Shown here piece by piece: positions 1 through 12,735 of a stretch of 64,000 nt of DNA. The translations under genes and the position numbers were made by a program. The notes under the pieces are model-generated. The model was not told the DNA's origin. It did no database searches and saw only the letters and a list, made by a program, of their open reading frames with translations. Numbering within the stretch: position 1 is the first letter of the stretch; the number at the start of each line of letters is the position of its first letter. This stretch comes from an uncultured bacterium (GTDB lineage Bacteria; Bacteroidota; Rhodothermia; Rhodothermales; Rubricoccaceae), in contig CANLSR010000005.1 in the NCBI GenBank assembly GCA_947493945.1, forward strand, positions 1 to 64,000, given 5' to 3'.

Positions 1-89
1 GCCGTCAGCGTCGTCTTCCCGTGGTCGACGTGGCCGATCGTGCCCACGTTCACGTGGGGCTTCGTGCGCTGAAATTGTTCTTTAGCCAT
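1..89 (-). CDS. tuf: Elongation factor Tu, N-terminal fragment (runs off window)
   Basis: Reverse strand reads [30 protein letters not shown], canonical EF-Tu N-terminus with P-loop. Confidence 0.95.
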   Translation of the reverse strand, partial: MAKEQFQRTKPHVNVGTIGHVDHGKTTLT

Positions 90-140
90 GGGATTCGTTG
101 TCTGGGTGGTCTGGTGTGTTGAAGCGGCTCTCGCCGCGTG

Positions 141-167
141 CCGCCAGCGGGGCGAGCCCGCTGGCGG
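141..167. repeat. Inverted pair of the CCGCCAGCGG motif in the tuf-fusA gap
   Basis: CCGCCAGCGGG-GCGAG-CCCGCTGGCGG. Confidence 0.85.
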
Positions 168-173
168 TCTGTG

Positions 174-2273
174 CTAAGCGGCCGCCTTGCCTTCGCTCGC
201 GATCTCGTCGGCGATGGCCTTCGGGACCTCCTGGTAGTGGTCGAACTGCATCGAGTAGATGGCCCGGCCCTGGGTGTTGGACCGGAGGTCGGTCGAGTAC
301 CCGAACATCTCGGACAGCGGGACCATCGCGTCGATGACCTGGGCCTCGTTGCGCTGGCCCATGCCGTCGATCTGGCCGCGCCGCGACGAGAGGTCGCCGA
401 TCACGTCGCCCATGTACTCCTCGGGCGTGATGACCTCGACCTTCATGATCGGCTCCATGATGACCGGGCTCGCGCGGCGCGTGGCCTCGCGGAAGGCCAT
501 CCGGCCGGCGATCTCGAACGAGAGCTGGTCGGAGTCGACGTTGTGGAACTTGCCGTCGTACAGCCGCGCCTTGATGCCCTCGATGGGGTAGCCGGCGAGC
601 GGGCCCTGGTCGAGCGCGCTCTCGATCCCCTTCTGGACCGAGTTGATAAACTCGCGCGGGATCGAGCCGCCCTTGATCTCGTCGATAAACTCGAGGCCCG
701 TGCCGCCGTCCTCCATCGGGCTGAACTCGATGTCGACGTGGGCAAACTGGCCGCGGCCGCCCGACTGCTTCTTGTGGGTGTACGAGTGGTCGACCGACTT
801 GCGGATGGCCTCGCGGTACGAGACCTGGGGCTGGCCGACGTTGGCCTCGACCTTGAACTCGCGCTTGAGGCGGTCCACGATGATCTCCAGGTGCAGCTCG
901 CCCATGCCGGCGATCAGGGTCTGGCCCGTCTCGTCGTCGGACGACACCTTGAAGGTCGGGTCCTCCTCGGCCAGCTTCTGCAGCCCGACGCCCAGCTTGT
1001 CGATGTCGGCCTTGGTCTTGGGCTCGATCGCGATCCGGATCACCGGCTCGGGGAAGTCCATCGACTCCAGCACGACCGGGTGGTCCGGGTCGCACAGCGT
1101 GTCGCCGGTCTTGGTGTCCTTCAAGCCCACGATGGCGCAGATGTCGCCAGCCTTGACCTCCTCGACGTCCTCACGCGTGTTGGCGTGCATGAACAGCAGG
1201 CGGCCGGCCCGCTCCTTTTTCTCGGTGTTGGCGTTCAAGAGGGCATCGCCCTTTTTCAGCGTGCCCGAGTAGACGCGCGCGAACGTGATCCGGCCGACGT
1301 AGGGGTCGGTCGCGATCTTGAAGGCGATGGCCGCCAGCGGCCCGTCGGGGTCCGCCTCGCGGACGACCTCGTCCTCGGTGCGCGGCTTGTGGCCCTCGAT
1401 CGGCGGCACGTCGTGGGGGCTCGGCAGGTAGTCGACGACGCCGTTGAGCAGCTGCTGGACGCCCTTGTTCTTGAACGCGGAGCCGCAGAAGACCGGCGTG
1501 ATGTCCATCGAGATGGTCGCCTTGCGGACCGTCTGGCGGACGTCCTCCGGGGGGAGCTCCTCGCCTTCGAGGTACATCATCAGGAGCTCGTCGTTGTGCT
1601 CGGCGACGGCCTCCAGGAGCGCGATCCTCGCCTTCTTGGCGACCGGCTTGAGGTCCTCGGGGATCTCGACCGTGTCCCAGGTCGTGCCCTGCGTCGCGTC
1701 GTCGAAGACCAACGCCGTGTTCTCGATCAGGTCGATGACGCCCTTGAACATCTCGCCGTCGCCGATCGGGATCTGGACCGGGATGGCGTTGGCGCCCAGC
1801 CGGTCGCGCATCATCTGGACGGCGTTGTCGAAGTTGGCGCCGGTCCGGTCCATCTTGTTGACGAACGCGATGCGCGGCACGTTGTACTTGTTCATCTGCC
1901 GCCAGACCGTCTCCGACTGGGGCTCGACGCCGCCGACGGAGCAGAACAGCGCGACCGCGCCGTCGAGCACGCGGAGCGAGCGCTCGACCTCGACCGTAAA
2001 GTCGACGTGGCCGGGCGTGTCGATGATGTTGATGCGGTGGCCGTCCCACTCGGCCGTCGTCGCGGCCGAGGTGATGGTGATGCCGCGCTCTTTCTCCTGC
2101 TCCATCCAGTCCATCGTGGCGCCGCCCTCGTGGACCTCGCCGATCCGGTGGGTCTTGCCGGTGTAGTACAGGATGCGCTCGGTCGTCGTCGTCTTACCGG
2201 CGTCGATGTGGGCCGAGATCCCGATGTTCCGGGTCTTGGTGAGCGAGAAGGTCTTGCCTTGGAGTTCGGACAT
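174..2273 (-). CDS. fusA: Elongation factor G (start trimmed to [33 protein letters not shown])
   Basis: [14 protein letters not shown]1 motif, [12 protein letters not shown]; str operon context. Confidence 0.97.
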   Translation of the reverse strand: MSELQGKTFSLTKTRNIGISAHIDAGKTTTTERILYYTGKTHRIGEVHEGGATMDWMEQEKERGITITSAATTAEWDGHRINIIDTPGHVDFTVEVERSLRVLDGAVALFCSVGGVEPQSETVWRQMNKYNVPRIAFVNKMDRTGANFDNAVQMMRDRLGANAIPVQIPIGDGEMFKGVIDLIENTALVFDDATQGTTWDTVEIPEDLKPVAKKARIALLEAVAEHNDELLMMYLEGEELPPEDVRQTVRKATISMDITPVFCGSAFKNKGVQQLLNGVVDYLPSPHDVPPIEGHKPRTEDEVVREADPDGPLAAIAFKIATDPYVGRITFARVYSGTLKKGDALLNANTEKKERAGRLLFMHANTREDVEEVKAGDICAIVGLKDTKTGDTLCDPDHPVVLESMDFPEPVIRIAIEPKTKADIDKLGVGLQKLAEEDPTFKVSSDDETGQTLIAGMGELHLEIIVDRLKREFKVEANVGQPQVSYREAIRKSVDHSYTHKKQSGGRGQFAHVDIEFSPMEDGGTGLEFIDEIKGGSIPREFINSVQKGIESALDQGPLAGYPIEGIKARLYDGKFHNVDSDQLSFEIAGRMAFREATRRASPVIMEPIMKVEVITPEEYMGDVIGDLSSRRGQIDGMGQRNEAQVIDAMVPLSEMFGYSTDLRSNTQGRAIYSMQFDHYQEVPKAIADEIASEGKAAA

Positions 2274-2340
2274 GTAGGGGGACGTCTGGGAGTGTCCTGG
2301 AAAAACGCCGGGTCGGTGGCCGCTAGGGCCCGTGGTCTCG

Positions 2341-2811
2341 TTAGAAGCGCGCGAAGTGGGCGAACGCCTTGTTGGCCTCGGCCATCCGGTGCACGTCGTC
2401 CTTCTTCTTGACCGCGCCGCCCTCGCCGCGGCTGGCCGCGATGATCTCGGCCGCCAGCCGGTTGGCCATTGACTTGTCGCCACGCGTCTTGGCGTACTGG
2501 AGCAGCCAGCGGAAGGCGAGCGACGTCCGCCGCTCGGGGCGGACCTCGATGGGCACCTGGTAGGTCGCGCCGCCGACGCGGCGGCTGCGGACCTCGACCA
2601 GCGGCGCCGCATTCGTTAGCGCCTGGCGGAAGATCTCGACGCCGGGCTCGCCGGTCCGCTCCTCGGCCAGGTCGAAGGCGCCGTAGACGAGGCGCTGGGC
2701 CACGGACTTTTTGCCGTCGCGCATGACGGCCGCGATAAACTTGGCCACGGTGACGTCGCCGTAGATCGGGTCGGGGATCGGGATCCGCTTTTCTGCTTGC
2801 TTCCTGCGCAT
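2341..2811 (-). CDS. rpsG: 30S ribosomal protein S7
   Basis: [19 protein letters not shown]...; 156 aa; between rpsL and fusA. Confidence 0.97.
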   Translation of the reverse strand: MRRKQAEKRIPIPDPIYGDVTVAKFIAAVMRDGKKSVAQRLVYGAFDLAEERTGEPGVEIFRQALTNAAPLVEVRSRRVGGATYQVPIEVRPERRTSLAFRWLLQYAKTRGDKSMANRLAAEIIAASRGEGGAVKKKDDVHRMAEANKAFAHFARF

Positions 2812-2922
2812 GGGGTCGGTCTCTGGACTGGCGGCGCGGGCCGCCAGCGGGGAATCGGGGGGACAGCGGCCGGCGGGCGACGGGCCGGACCACTGACTGG
2901 TCCCCGTCTGCCCTGGGTCGCG

Positions 2923-3297
2923 CTAGCTCTTCGGCTTTTTGGCGCCGTACTTCGAGCGGCTCTTCTTGCGGTCGGCCACGCCGGCCGTGTCGAGCGCGCC
3001 GCGCACGATGTGGTACTTCACACCGGGCAGGTCCTTGGCGCCGCCGCCGCGGACGAGCACGATGGAGTGCTCCTGCAGGTTGTGGCCCTCGCCCGGGATG
3101 TAGGCGATGACCTCGTAGCCGTTGGTCAACCGCACCTTGGCGACCTTGCGGAGGGCGGAGTTCGGCTTCTTCGGCGTCGTCGTGTAGACGCGCGTGCACA
3201 CGCCGCGGCGCTGGGGGTTGCCCTGGAGCGCAATCGACCCGGAGGTCTTGCGCTTGGGCGTGCGGCCCTTGCGGACGAGCTGGTTGATCGTAGGCAT
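2923..3297 (-). CDS. rpsL: 30S ribosomal protein S12
   Basis: [17 protein letters not shown]...[17 protein letters not shown]; 124 aa. Confidence 0.98.
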   Translation of the reverse strand: MPTINQLVRKGRTPKRKTSGSIALQGNPQRRGVCTRVYTTTPKKPNSALRKVAKVRLTNGYEVIAYIPGEGHNLQEHSIVLVRGGGAKDLPGVKYHIVRGALDTAGVADRKKSRSKYGAKKPKS

Positions 3298-3556
3298 TCT
3301 TTCGCGTGGGGACGGGCGCGCGGCAGACGGCCGGCGCGGACAAGTCGGAACCCCCAAGGTAGACGCCGCGCCGGCCGATTCCCATGTTGCGACCTTCACA
3401 AAACCTGTTCCCACCCCCGACCAGAGGCTGCAAAGCGCGAAGCTTAAATGCAGACCGTCAACTGATACAGACCGACAGACCACACCTCTTGAGCTCCCCC
3501 TTTGCCCCGCTGGCGGTCGGTGCTAGCGGGTGGGGGCGCCGAGGCGGCCCGGCCTC

Positions 3557-5665
<2,109 letters not shown>

Positions 5666-5922
5666 ATTCAGGGGTCGCGCCGAGGCGCGGGACGCGTACG
5701 GGAACGCGCGAACAGATCGGACGAAAGGAGGGCGGTACCCGACCCTGGGAGGCAGGTTCCACCGGGACCCGCGGGCCGTGGGCCCCGGGGCAGATCTCAA
5801 CGCGCGCGCGCCGGCGTCTCGTGCCGCTGGCGGCCGGTGCCAGCGGGAGCTTCACAGGCCGGTCCGCCTGGCCCCAGCCGAGTGCCCAGATCGGGCTCGC
5901 CTGTCCGCGCGGCCCGACGGCT

Positions 5923-8900
5923 CTACGGGCCGTCCTGGGCGGGCGTGCCGGTCTCGACCAGGCGGAAGCCGTCGAGGGCGATCACCACCGCCCGGTTCTG
6001 GGCCCAGGCGGGCAGGTCGCCCCGGGCGTTCTCCGCCTCCTCGTCCGTCTCGAACCGCCCGACGCCGACCACGACCTCGCCGCTGTCGTCGTTGACCAGC
6101 GTCGCGGCCTGGAAGCCGGCCTCTACGAGGACGGCCACCAGCGCGTCCGCCTCGGCGGCCAGCGTGGCTTGCTGGACGCGCCAGGTAAAGCCGCCGCCGG
6201 CCGGATCCAGCGGCTCCTCGCTGCGGAGGATCGCCGAGCCAGCCGCGGCGGGCTCAGAAACCGGGTCCCCTCCCGAGTCGGCCCTCTCGGTGCCCCCGGC
6301 CGCCAGCGGGGCGCCGGGGGCACCGAGCGAGTCGGAAGGCGCCGGGGGGCCGGGGGGCACCAATGGGTCGGGGAGCGCCGGCGAGTCGGGGGCTGCGACT
6401 GGGGCCGGCAGCGCCGCGGCCAGTGCCTGGGCACGCTCCGCGTAGGGCGTCCCGGGGTACCGCGCCGCCACGCTGGCAAAGTGGCTCCGCAGCGTAAACG
6501 ACGCGGGGCCGAGCGACGCCTGGTCCGGTGGAGTGCTGGGGTCCGCAGCCGTCCCCTCGGCGTCGAGCCTCCGAAGCGCCAGGGGCTCCTCGTCTGCGTC
6601 TCGCACCTGGACGTCGTCTTCCTGAACGGGCACTACCCCGTTGTCTAATCGGGCGCCTTGCAAATCCCGCTCGCTGGGCAGGACGGCCTCGTCGTCCCGT
6701 GCCTCGTCGTCTAGCGCAGGGCGGTTCGGCACCTGGCGGTCGAGAGGGGCGGGCTCGTCACCGACCGGTCCGTCGCCAGGACCGGAGGCCTCGTCCGGTC
6801 CCGCTGGCGCCGCCGCTGGCAGCGCCTCGAAAACGGCGAGCAGCACCGGCGACACCAGGCTGTCGGGGAGCGGGCGGGTCAGCGCGAGCGTGTCGGCGCC
6901 GGCCCACTCGGCGTAGGCCGCGCCGGCGGCCAGGTAGGCGCGGGGCGACGTCGGATCGTCGGGGTCGGCGTCGGCGAGCACGACGAGGTCGTGGGCCGCC
7001 CCCAGCGGGTCGCCGGCGCGCCAGCGGGCGCGGGCGTCGTCGTAGGCCGAGGACGTCTCGACGGGGCCGGCCCCGACCTCCTCGCCCTCCCTCTCCATCC
7101 CGAGGCGGATGCGGGAGGCCCGCCCGAGCGCCGTCGTGTCGGCGGCGACGGCCTGGTAGAGCCGCCTCGCCTCTTGCTCGCGGCCCGCCGCGCGCTCGAT
7201 CTCCGCCAGCGCGTAGCGCGCCTGGGGGGCGATGGGCGCGTCCGGCGTCTCGGCCAGGATGCTGCGGTAGAGCGCCGCCGCGGTGTCGGCCCGCCCCAGC
7301 GACAGGAAAAAGGCGTTGGCAAGCTCGTAGCGGAGCCCGGCCAGCTCCGTCACCATCTCCTCGCGCTTGGCCGGCGTGCGCGGGACCATGCTCAGGTCCA
7401 GCGGCGGCGGGCCCTCGCCCAGCCCGAATCCGCCCTGGACGTCGCCGCCCACGACCGACCGGCCGGCGGCGATGTTGCCGGCCTGCACCGCCGCCCGCCG
7501 CCGCCAGTTGGGCACGAGCGGGCGCGTGCCCCACCGCTGCTCGAAGGCGATCCGGCCGGCCTGGATGGAGGCCGGCGACTGGTAGGACAGGAACCCGCCC
7601 GAGCCGTCGGCCGGCTGGCGGTCGGCGGCCGACGCCGGCTGCCCCGGCAGCGGGGCGCCGCCCTCGCCCGAGAACAGCTGGGCCGTGCGCGCCGCGTCCA
7701 GGCGGCGCTGCTCGTCGAGGTAGACGCGGCGGCGCTCGGCCTCGATCTGACCGATCCGGGCGCGGAAGGCGTCGTCGTCGAGCCGGCCGAGGGCCAGGAG
7801 CGAGTCGGACTCGGCGATGCGCCGGGCCGCCCCGGCGAGGACCGAGTAGGTGCGCGCCTCGTCGGTCACGTCCAGGATGGCGCCGCGCGCCGCGCGGAGG
7901 TCGGTGGCCGGCGCGCGGAGCGACGTCGCCGCGGTGTCGAAGTGGGCCGACGCGCGGACGTAGTCGCCCAGGGCGTCGCGGTAGAACTCGGCCAGGCGGT
8001 AGTGGGCCTGGCCCCGGACCGGCCCGGTCGCGCTCAGCTCCTCGTCGTAGAGCACCGACCGGAACAGCCCGAGCGCCGTCGGGTCGTCGCCCGCGGCCGA
8101 CCGGAGACGGGCCTCGGCGAGCGCCAGCTCGGCGCGCCGCTGGTAGTTCTTGTCGTCGGCCCGCATCCGGCGGACGGCGTCCAGGGCCAGGTCGGTCTGG
8201 CCGGCGTCGACGCCCAGCACCAGCGCCCGGCCGAGCCGGGCCGCGTAGCTGATCTCGTAGGCCGGGTTGCGGTCGAGCGCCGCCTGGTACGCCCGGGCCG
8301 CCAGGTCCCACCGCTCGGCGTGCTCCTCGACTTGGCCCAGCAGCACGTAGGCGCGGCCGGCGACGTCGGCGTCGCCCTCGTCGGGGGCACCCTCGCGCAG
8401 CGTCTCGGCCGCCTCGTCCCAGCGGCCGGCGCGGGCGTAGAGCTCGCCCAGGGCCAGGCGCATCCGGGCCGTCCAGCGCCGGTCGCCGCCCTCGTCCGCC
8501 AGCCCCTCTTCGAGCGCCAGGACGCCCTCGTCGAAGCGGTCGCCCGCGGCGTAGGTCCGGCCGAGCCAGAACCTCGCCTCGTCGCCCAGCCGCCGGTCCC
8601 CGGCCCGCCCCGCAGCGGCCATCGTCTCGCGGAACTTCTGCTCGGCGCCGGCCAGGTTGCGCTGGTAGAAGTAGGACTTGCCGATGACCAGGAGCGCGTC
8701 GTCGGCCCACTTGGAGCCGGGCCGGGTACGGAGCAGCTCGGCGCTCTTGTCGATGGCCTCCTGGAACGGCCCGCTCGCGCCGCCGGCCGACTCGTTGTCC
8801 GGGAACACGGAGACCAGCCGGCTCCGGTCGACCGTCACCGCGGCCTGCGCCAGCGCCCGCTCGCCGTCCTCCAGCGCGCGCGAGGCGTTGTAGTACGTGT

Positions 8901-9039
8901 TGTAGTACGCCCGGAAGTTGTTGTAGCGGCTGCCGAACACCGCCCCGCAGCCGACGAGCGCCGTCCCCACCCACAGGACGGCCAGGGCGGACGAGAGGCG
9001 GGCCAGCGCGGGGCGCCCCGCGGACGGGAAGTACCACAT
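5923..9039 (-). CDS. TPR-repeat lipoprotein, PorW/SprE-like, with C-terminal SPOR-like domain
   Basis: Lipobox LVGCG, then RYNNFRAYYNTYYNASRALEDGE (PorW/SprE-like start), many TPR-like repeats, C-terminal SPOR-like FTWRVQQ...GRFETDEEAENARGDL. Confidence 0.6.
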   Translation of the reverse strand: MWYFPSAGRPALARLSSALAVLWVGTALVGCGAVFGSRYNNFRAYYNTYYNASRALEDGERALAQAAVTVDRSRLVSVFPDNESAGGASGPFQEAIDKSAELLRTRPGSKWADDALLVIGKSYFYQRNLAGAEQKFRETMAAAGRAGDRRLGDEARFWLGRTYAAGDRFDEGVLALEEGLADEGGDRRWTARMRLALGELYARAGRWDEAAETLREGAPDEGDADVAGRAYVLLGQVEEHAERWDLAARAYQAALDRNPAYEISYAARLGRALVLGVDAGQTDLALDAVRRMRADDKNYQRRAELALAEARLRSAAGDDPTALGLFRSVLYDEELSATGPVRGQAHYRLAEFYRDALGDYVRASAHFDTAATSLRAPATDLRAARGAILDVTDEARTYSVLAGAARRIAESDSLLALGRLDDDAFRARIGQIEAERRRVYLDEQRRLDAARTAQLFSGEGGAPLPGQPASAADRQPADGSGGFLSYQSPASIQAGRIAFEQRWGTRPLVPNWRRRAAVQAGNIAAGRSVVGGDVQGGFGLGEGPPPLDLSMVPRTPAKREEMVTELAGLRYELANAFFLSLGRADTAAALYRSILAETPDAPIAPQARYALAEIERAAGREQEARRLYQAVAADTTALGRASRIRLGMEREGEEVGAGPVETSSAYDDARARWRAGDPLGAAHDLVVLADADPDDPTSPRAYLAAGAAYAEWAGADTLALTRPLPDSLVSPVLLAVFEALPAAAPAGPDEASGPGDGPVGDEPAPLDRQVPNRPALDDEARDDEAVLPSERDLQGARLDNGVVPVQEDDVQVRDADEEPLALRRLDAEGTAADPSTPPDQASLGPASFTLRSHFASVAARYPGTPYAERAQALAAALPAPVAAPDSPALPDPLVPPGPPAPSDSLGAPGAPLAAGGTERADSGGDPVSEPAAAGSAILRSEEPLDPAGGGFTWRVQQATLAAEADALVAVLVEAGFQAATLVNDDSGEVVVGVGRFETDEEAENARGDLPAWAQNRAVVIALDGFRLVETGTPAQDGP

Positions 9040-9211
9040 CGAGATCGGGGAGGACCGGGGTAGCGGAGGCGCGGGGCAGTCTGGGGCAGGTGGCCCCCAA
9101 AGCTACGCCGGCCGCCTAGGCGCCACGGGGCACGAACGCGGCGCCCCGGCCGCGTGCCGCTGGCGCACCGGCCCCGCCAGCGCGGCGGAACGGTCGGGGC
9201 CGGCGGCTCGC

Positions 9212-10663
9212 CTACACCCAGTCCTCGCCCAGGGTCGAGACGTGGATCATGTTGGTGCGGCCCATGGCCGGCAGCGGCAGCCCGGCCGTGACCACGATCC
9301 GGGTGCCGGCGCCGTAGTCGCCGCGGTCGAGCAGCGTCCGGTGGACGGCGCGGACGCCGTCGTCGGTGTGCTCCTGGAACCGGATCGCGATGGGCTCGAC
9401 GCCCCAGGTCAGGGCGATCCGGCCCAGCGCCGTCTCGTCGTCGGTGAAGGCGTAGATAGGCACGTCGGGCCGGTGGCTGGCGATGGCGCGGGCCGTCGAG
9501 CCCGAGTGCGTCAGGCAGCAGATCGCCTCCGCCTCGGTGTCGTCCGCCAGCCGGACGGCGGTGAACGAGACGGCGTCGGTGATCGGGTCGTCGCGGTCGG
9601 TGACGGCCACGACCGCCTGGCGGCCGCCCAGCCCGCGGCGGTTGGCCTCGGCCGAGCGCACGATCTCGTCCATCACGCGGACGGCCTCGATGGGGTACTT
9701 GCCCGCGGCCGTCTCGCCGGAGAGCATCACCGCGTCCGACCCGTCGAACACGGCGTTGGCCACGTCGGTCGCCTCGGCGCGCGTCGGGCGCGGGTTGTCG
9801 ACCATCGACTCCAGCATCTGGGTCGCCGTGATGACCGGCTTCGAGGCCTCCAGGCACGCCCGGATCAGCTGCTTCTGGACGATGGGCACGTTCTGCATCG
9901 GGATCTCGATGCCCAGGTCGCCGCGCGCGACCATGATGCCGGAGCTGGCGTCGAGGATGGCCGCGAAGTCCTCGACGGCCTCGGGCTTCTCGATCTTGGA
10001 GATGACCCCGATGTCCTTGCCGGCGGCGCGGACGCGGCGCGTGAGGTCGGCCACGTCGCGGCCGCTGCGCACGAACGAGAGCGCGATCAGGTCCACGTCG
10101 TGGTCCAGGCCGAACTGGAGGTCGGCCAGGTCCTTGTCGGTCAGCGACGGCCGGGCGGACTTGAGCTTGGGCAGGTTGACGCCCTTCCGCGACCGGAGCG
10201 GCCCGCCCACCACGACCTCGGTGGTGACGTCGCTCCCGTCGACGTGGGTCACGACCAGCTCCAGGTGGCCGTCGTCGAGCAGGATCCGGTTGCCCTCGAC
10301 CACCTCCTCCGCCAGCGCGTCGTAGCTCACGTGCACGCGCTCGACGGTCCCGCTCTCGACGGGCTCGCTGGTGAGCACCAGCACGTTGCCCTTGTGGATC
10401 AGCACGCCGCCGTCGCGCACCAGGCCCAGCCGGATCTTGGGCCCCTGGAGGTCCTGGAGCACCGGCACCACGCGCCCCGCCGCCGCCGCCTCCTCGCGGA
10501 CGATCTCCATCATCCGCCGGTGGTCGTCGTGGGAGCCGTGCGAGAAGTTGAGCCGGGCCACGTCCATCCCCACCCGGATCAGCTCGCGGACGCCCTCGCG
10601 AGTGGCCACGGCGGGGCCGAGCGTGCAGACGATCTTGGTGCGGCGGGGGGTGGGTCGAGACAT
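9212..10663 (-). CDS. pyk: Pyruvate kinase
   Basis: RRTKIVCTLGPA, ISKIEKPEAV, MVARGDLGIEIP, SGETAAGKYP. Confidence 0.97.
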   Translation of the reverse strand: MSRPTPRRTKIVCTLGPAVATREGVRELIRVGMDVARLNFSHGSHDDHRRMMEIVREEAAAAGRVVPVLQDLQGPKIRLGLVRDGGVLIHKGNVLVLTSEPVESGTVERVHVSYDALAEEVVEGNRILLDDGHLELVVTHVDGSDVTTEVVVGGPLRSRKGVNLPKLKSARPSLTDKDLADLQFGLDHDVDLIALSFVRSGRDVADLTRRVRAAGKDIGVISKIEKPEAVEDFAAILDASSGIMVARGDLGIEIPMQNVPIVQKQLIRACLEASKPVITATQMLESMVDNPRPTRAEATDVANAVFDGSDAVMLSGETAAGKYPIEAVRVMDEIVRSAEANRRGLGGRQAVVAVTDRDDPITDAVSFTAVRLADDTEAEAICCLTHSGSTARAIASHRPDVPIYAFTDDETALGRIALTWGVEPIAIRFQEHTDDGVRAVHRTLLDRGDYGAGTRIVVTAGLPLPAMGRTNMIHVSTLGEDWV

Positions 10664-10855
10664 CGGGCGCAGGCGTGGTGGGGAGGCGGCCCAACCTACG
10701 CCGGCCCTCCGCGGGAACCGGGGCCCCAGCGGCGAAATCGACGGAAGCGCTTCCGCAGAGGCGGTTTTGGAGCGACTCCACGGACCGCCTCCCGGCCGGC
10801 GAGCGGCCGCTGGCGTTGCCGCTGGCGGTCGCTGTGGGCCCGCGTCTCCCTCGCG

Positions 10856-11518
10856 TCAGCCCTCCGACATCCCCATCGACTCGCTCCGCCAGTCGTAGGC
10901 GAACCGGGCCAGCTCGGTCCCGTTGCGGAGCCCCAGCTTGCGCTTGATGTTGGCGCGGTAGCTCTCGATGGTCTTTACCGACAGGTGGAGCTCCTCGGCG
11001 ATCTCGCGCGTCGACCGCCCGCTGCCGATGTAGCGGACGACCTCGGCCTCGCGGTCGGAGAGGGCCTCGACGGCGCTGCCGCCGGCCTCGCGGCCCTCGA
11101 CGGCCCGGCGCGTCAGGTCGTCGGTGAGCGTGGGGCTGAGGTAGAGCTCGCCGGCCAGGATCTTGCGGATGGCCGGGACCACCTCGGACGGGTCGCTCTG
11201 CTTCATGAGGTAGCCCTGGGCGCCGGACCGCAGCGCGCGCTCGGCGTAGAACCGCTCCTGGTGCATCGAGAGCACCAGGATGGGCAAGTCGTCGCGGCGC
11301 GCGCGGACCTGGCCGATCAGGTCCAGGCCCGAGCCCTGGCGCAGCATGATGTCCACGATCACGAAGTCGAGCTCCTGGCCGTCGAGGATCTGGAGCGCGT
11401 CGTCGGCCGAGTCGGCCTCCGCGACGACCTCCAAGTCCGTCTCGGGGGCGATCAGCCGGACCAAGCCCTGCCGGATGATCGGGTGGTCGTCGACGACGAG
11501 GATGCGGGTGGCGGCCAT
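10856..11518 (-). CDS. NarL/LuxR-family response regulator
   Basis: ILVVDDHPIIRQGL receiver and LSDREAEVVRYIGSGRSTREIAEELHLSVKTIESYRANIKRKL HTH. Confidence 0.93.
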   Translation of the reverse strand: MAATRILVVDDHPIIRQGLVRLIAPETDLEVVAEADSADDALQILDGQELDFVIVDIMLRQGSGLDLIGQVRARRDDLPILVLSMHQERFYAERALRSGAQGYLMKQSDPSEVVPAIRKILAGELYLSPTLTDDLTRRAVEGREAGGSAVEALSDREAEVVRYIGSGRSTREIAEELHLSVKTIESYRANIKRKLGLRNGTELARFAYDWRSESMGMSEG

Positions 11519-11796
11519 GGGTCCAGGGCGGCGGTCTCTTGATAGATTAACGACTCTCCGGATGGGGAACGCCTGGACATCGCCCGGGCCATCCCTCGTT
11601 CGGGGCCGGAACCTACCCACCATTCCCACCGGAGGCGTCCGGGCCGCCCGCTGGCGGCGCCGGGCTTGGCGGCGGAGGGTTGGACGGGCGGGCGCCAGCG
11701 GGCGAGCCGATCCCTGACGGCCGCTCGCCGAGTTCGCCTCTCCCCTGCCAGGCCCGAGCCGTCGCGCGCGGCTGGAGCGCGTGCGACGGAGGCAGC

Positions 11797-12735
11797 TCAG
11801 CTTCCGAACCGCCGCAGCGTGGCCTCGACGGGGCGGCGGTAGGCGCGGCCGTGCGTGAGGTGGTTGATGAGGTGGAACAGGTTGTAGATCTCGCGGCGCT
11901 CGGCGTAGCCCGGCTCCAAGGACCACGCCTGTCGGTAGCCGTCGTAGAACGGCGCGTCGAAGCCGCCGAACAGCTCGGTCATCGCCAGATCGGCCTCGCG
12001 GTGGCCGACCGACACGGCAGGGTCGATCAGGGCAAACGCCACCGGCGACGGCGTGGCCAACCGCCCGCCAGAGGTCGCGAGCGCGTTGCCGGCCCACAGG
12101 TCGCCGTGGAGCAGCGACGGCGGCGGCGCGTGGGGCAGCCACTCGCCCAGCCGGGCCACCAGCCGGTCGAGCATCGGGTCCCACGCCGCGTCCCACGCGC
12201 CCCGCTGACTGGCGTCGACGCTGGCGCGGTGGCGGACCGTCTCGGCCTGGGCGCGCAGGCGGCGCTCGCCGAAGAACGTGGGCCACGAGGCGTCCCAGCC
12301 GTTCCGCTGAGGCTTGCTCCCGATCCAGTTGTCGGCCGCCCACCCGTAGCGGCCGTCGCCCGGCGCCGGCGCCCGGTGGAGCTCGGCGAGCGCCGCCCCG
12401 AACCGCCGCCAGTCGGGCGCCGACGGCCGGCCCGATTCGATCCAGGGCAGCACCAGCACGCCCGGCGCGTCGCCGTCCGGCGCCTGGCTCGCCAGCGGAG
12501 CCGGCACCACCACCTCCGGCCCGGCCGCCTCCGCCAGCGCGGCGAGCCCCTCGCCCTCGGCGGCATACGTCTGGCCCGCCGCGCCGGCCCCCCACTTGAC
12601 GAACACCGTCGCGGCGTCGGCCTCGACGCGCGCCGCGCGCGACACGTCGCCGCCGCCGACCGGCGTGACGGACCGGACGCGGCCGACGGCGCCCTCGACG
12701 GACTGGCGGACGGTCTCGGGGAGGCTACTGGTCAC
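11797..12735 (-). CDS. Fructosamine/ketosamine-3-kinase family protein
   Basis: VFVKWG...YAAEGEGLAAL, LLHGDLWAGNAL catalytic motif; 312 aa. Confidence 0.9.
   Translation of the reverse strand: MTSSLPETVRQSVEGAVGRVRSVTPVGGGDVSRAARVEADAATVFVKWGAGAAGQTYAAEGEGLAALAEAAGPEVVVPAPLASQAPDGDAPGVLVLPWIESGRPSAPDWRRFGAALAELHRAPAPGDGRYGWAADNWIGSKPQRNGWDASWPTFFGERRLRAQAETVRHRASVDASQRGAWDAAWDPMLDRLVARLGEWLPHAPPPSLLHGDLWAGNALATSGGRLATPSPVAFALIDPAVSVGHREADLAMTELFGGFDAPFYDGYRQAWSLEPGYAERREIYNLFHLINHLTHGRAYRRPVEATLRRFGS

Noticed and set aside
138-2411. 757-aa plus-strand ORF opposite fusA
   Set aside because: Antisense shadow ORF caused by high GC codon bias; fusA on the other strand is unambiguous and this product is low-complexity Arg/Asp/Leu-rich
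3430-3480. Putative str operon promoter (minus-strand TTGACG in an AT-richer pocket upstream of rpsL)
   Set aside because: No convincing -10 or Bacteroidota-type -7 element at correct spacing; too weak to list as a feature
6991-9063. 690-aa plus-strand ORF opposite the PorW-like gene
   Set aside because: Antisense shadow ORF, no recognisable domain
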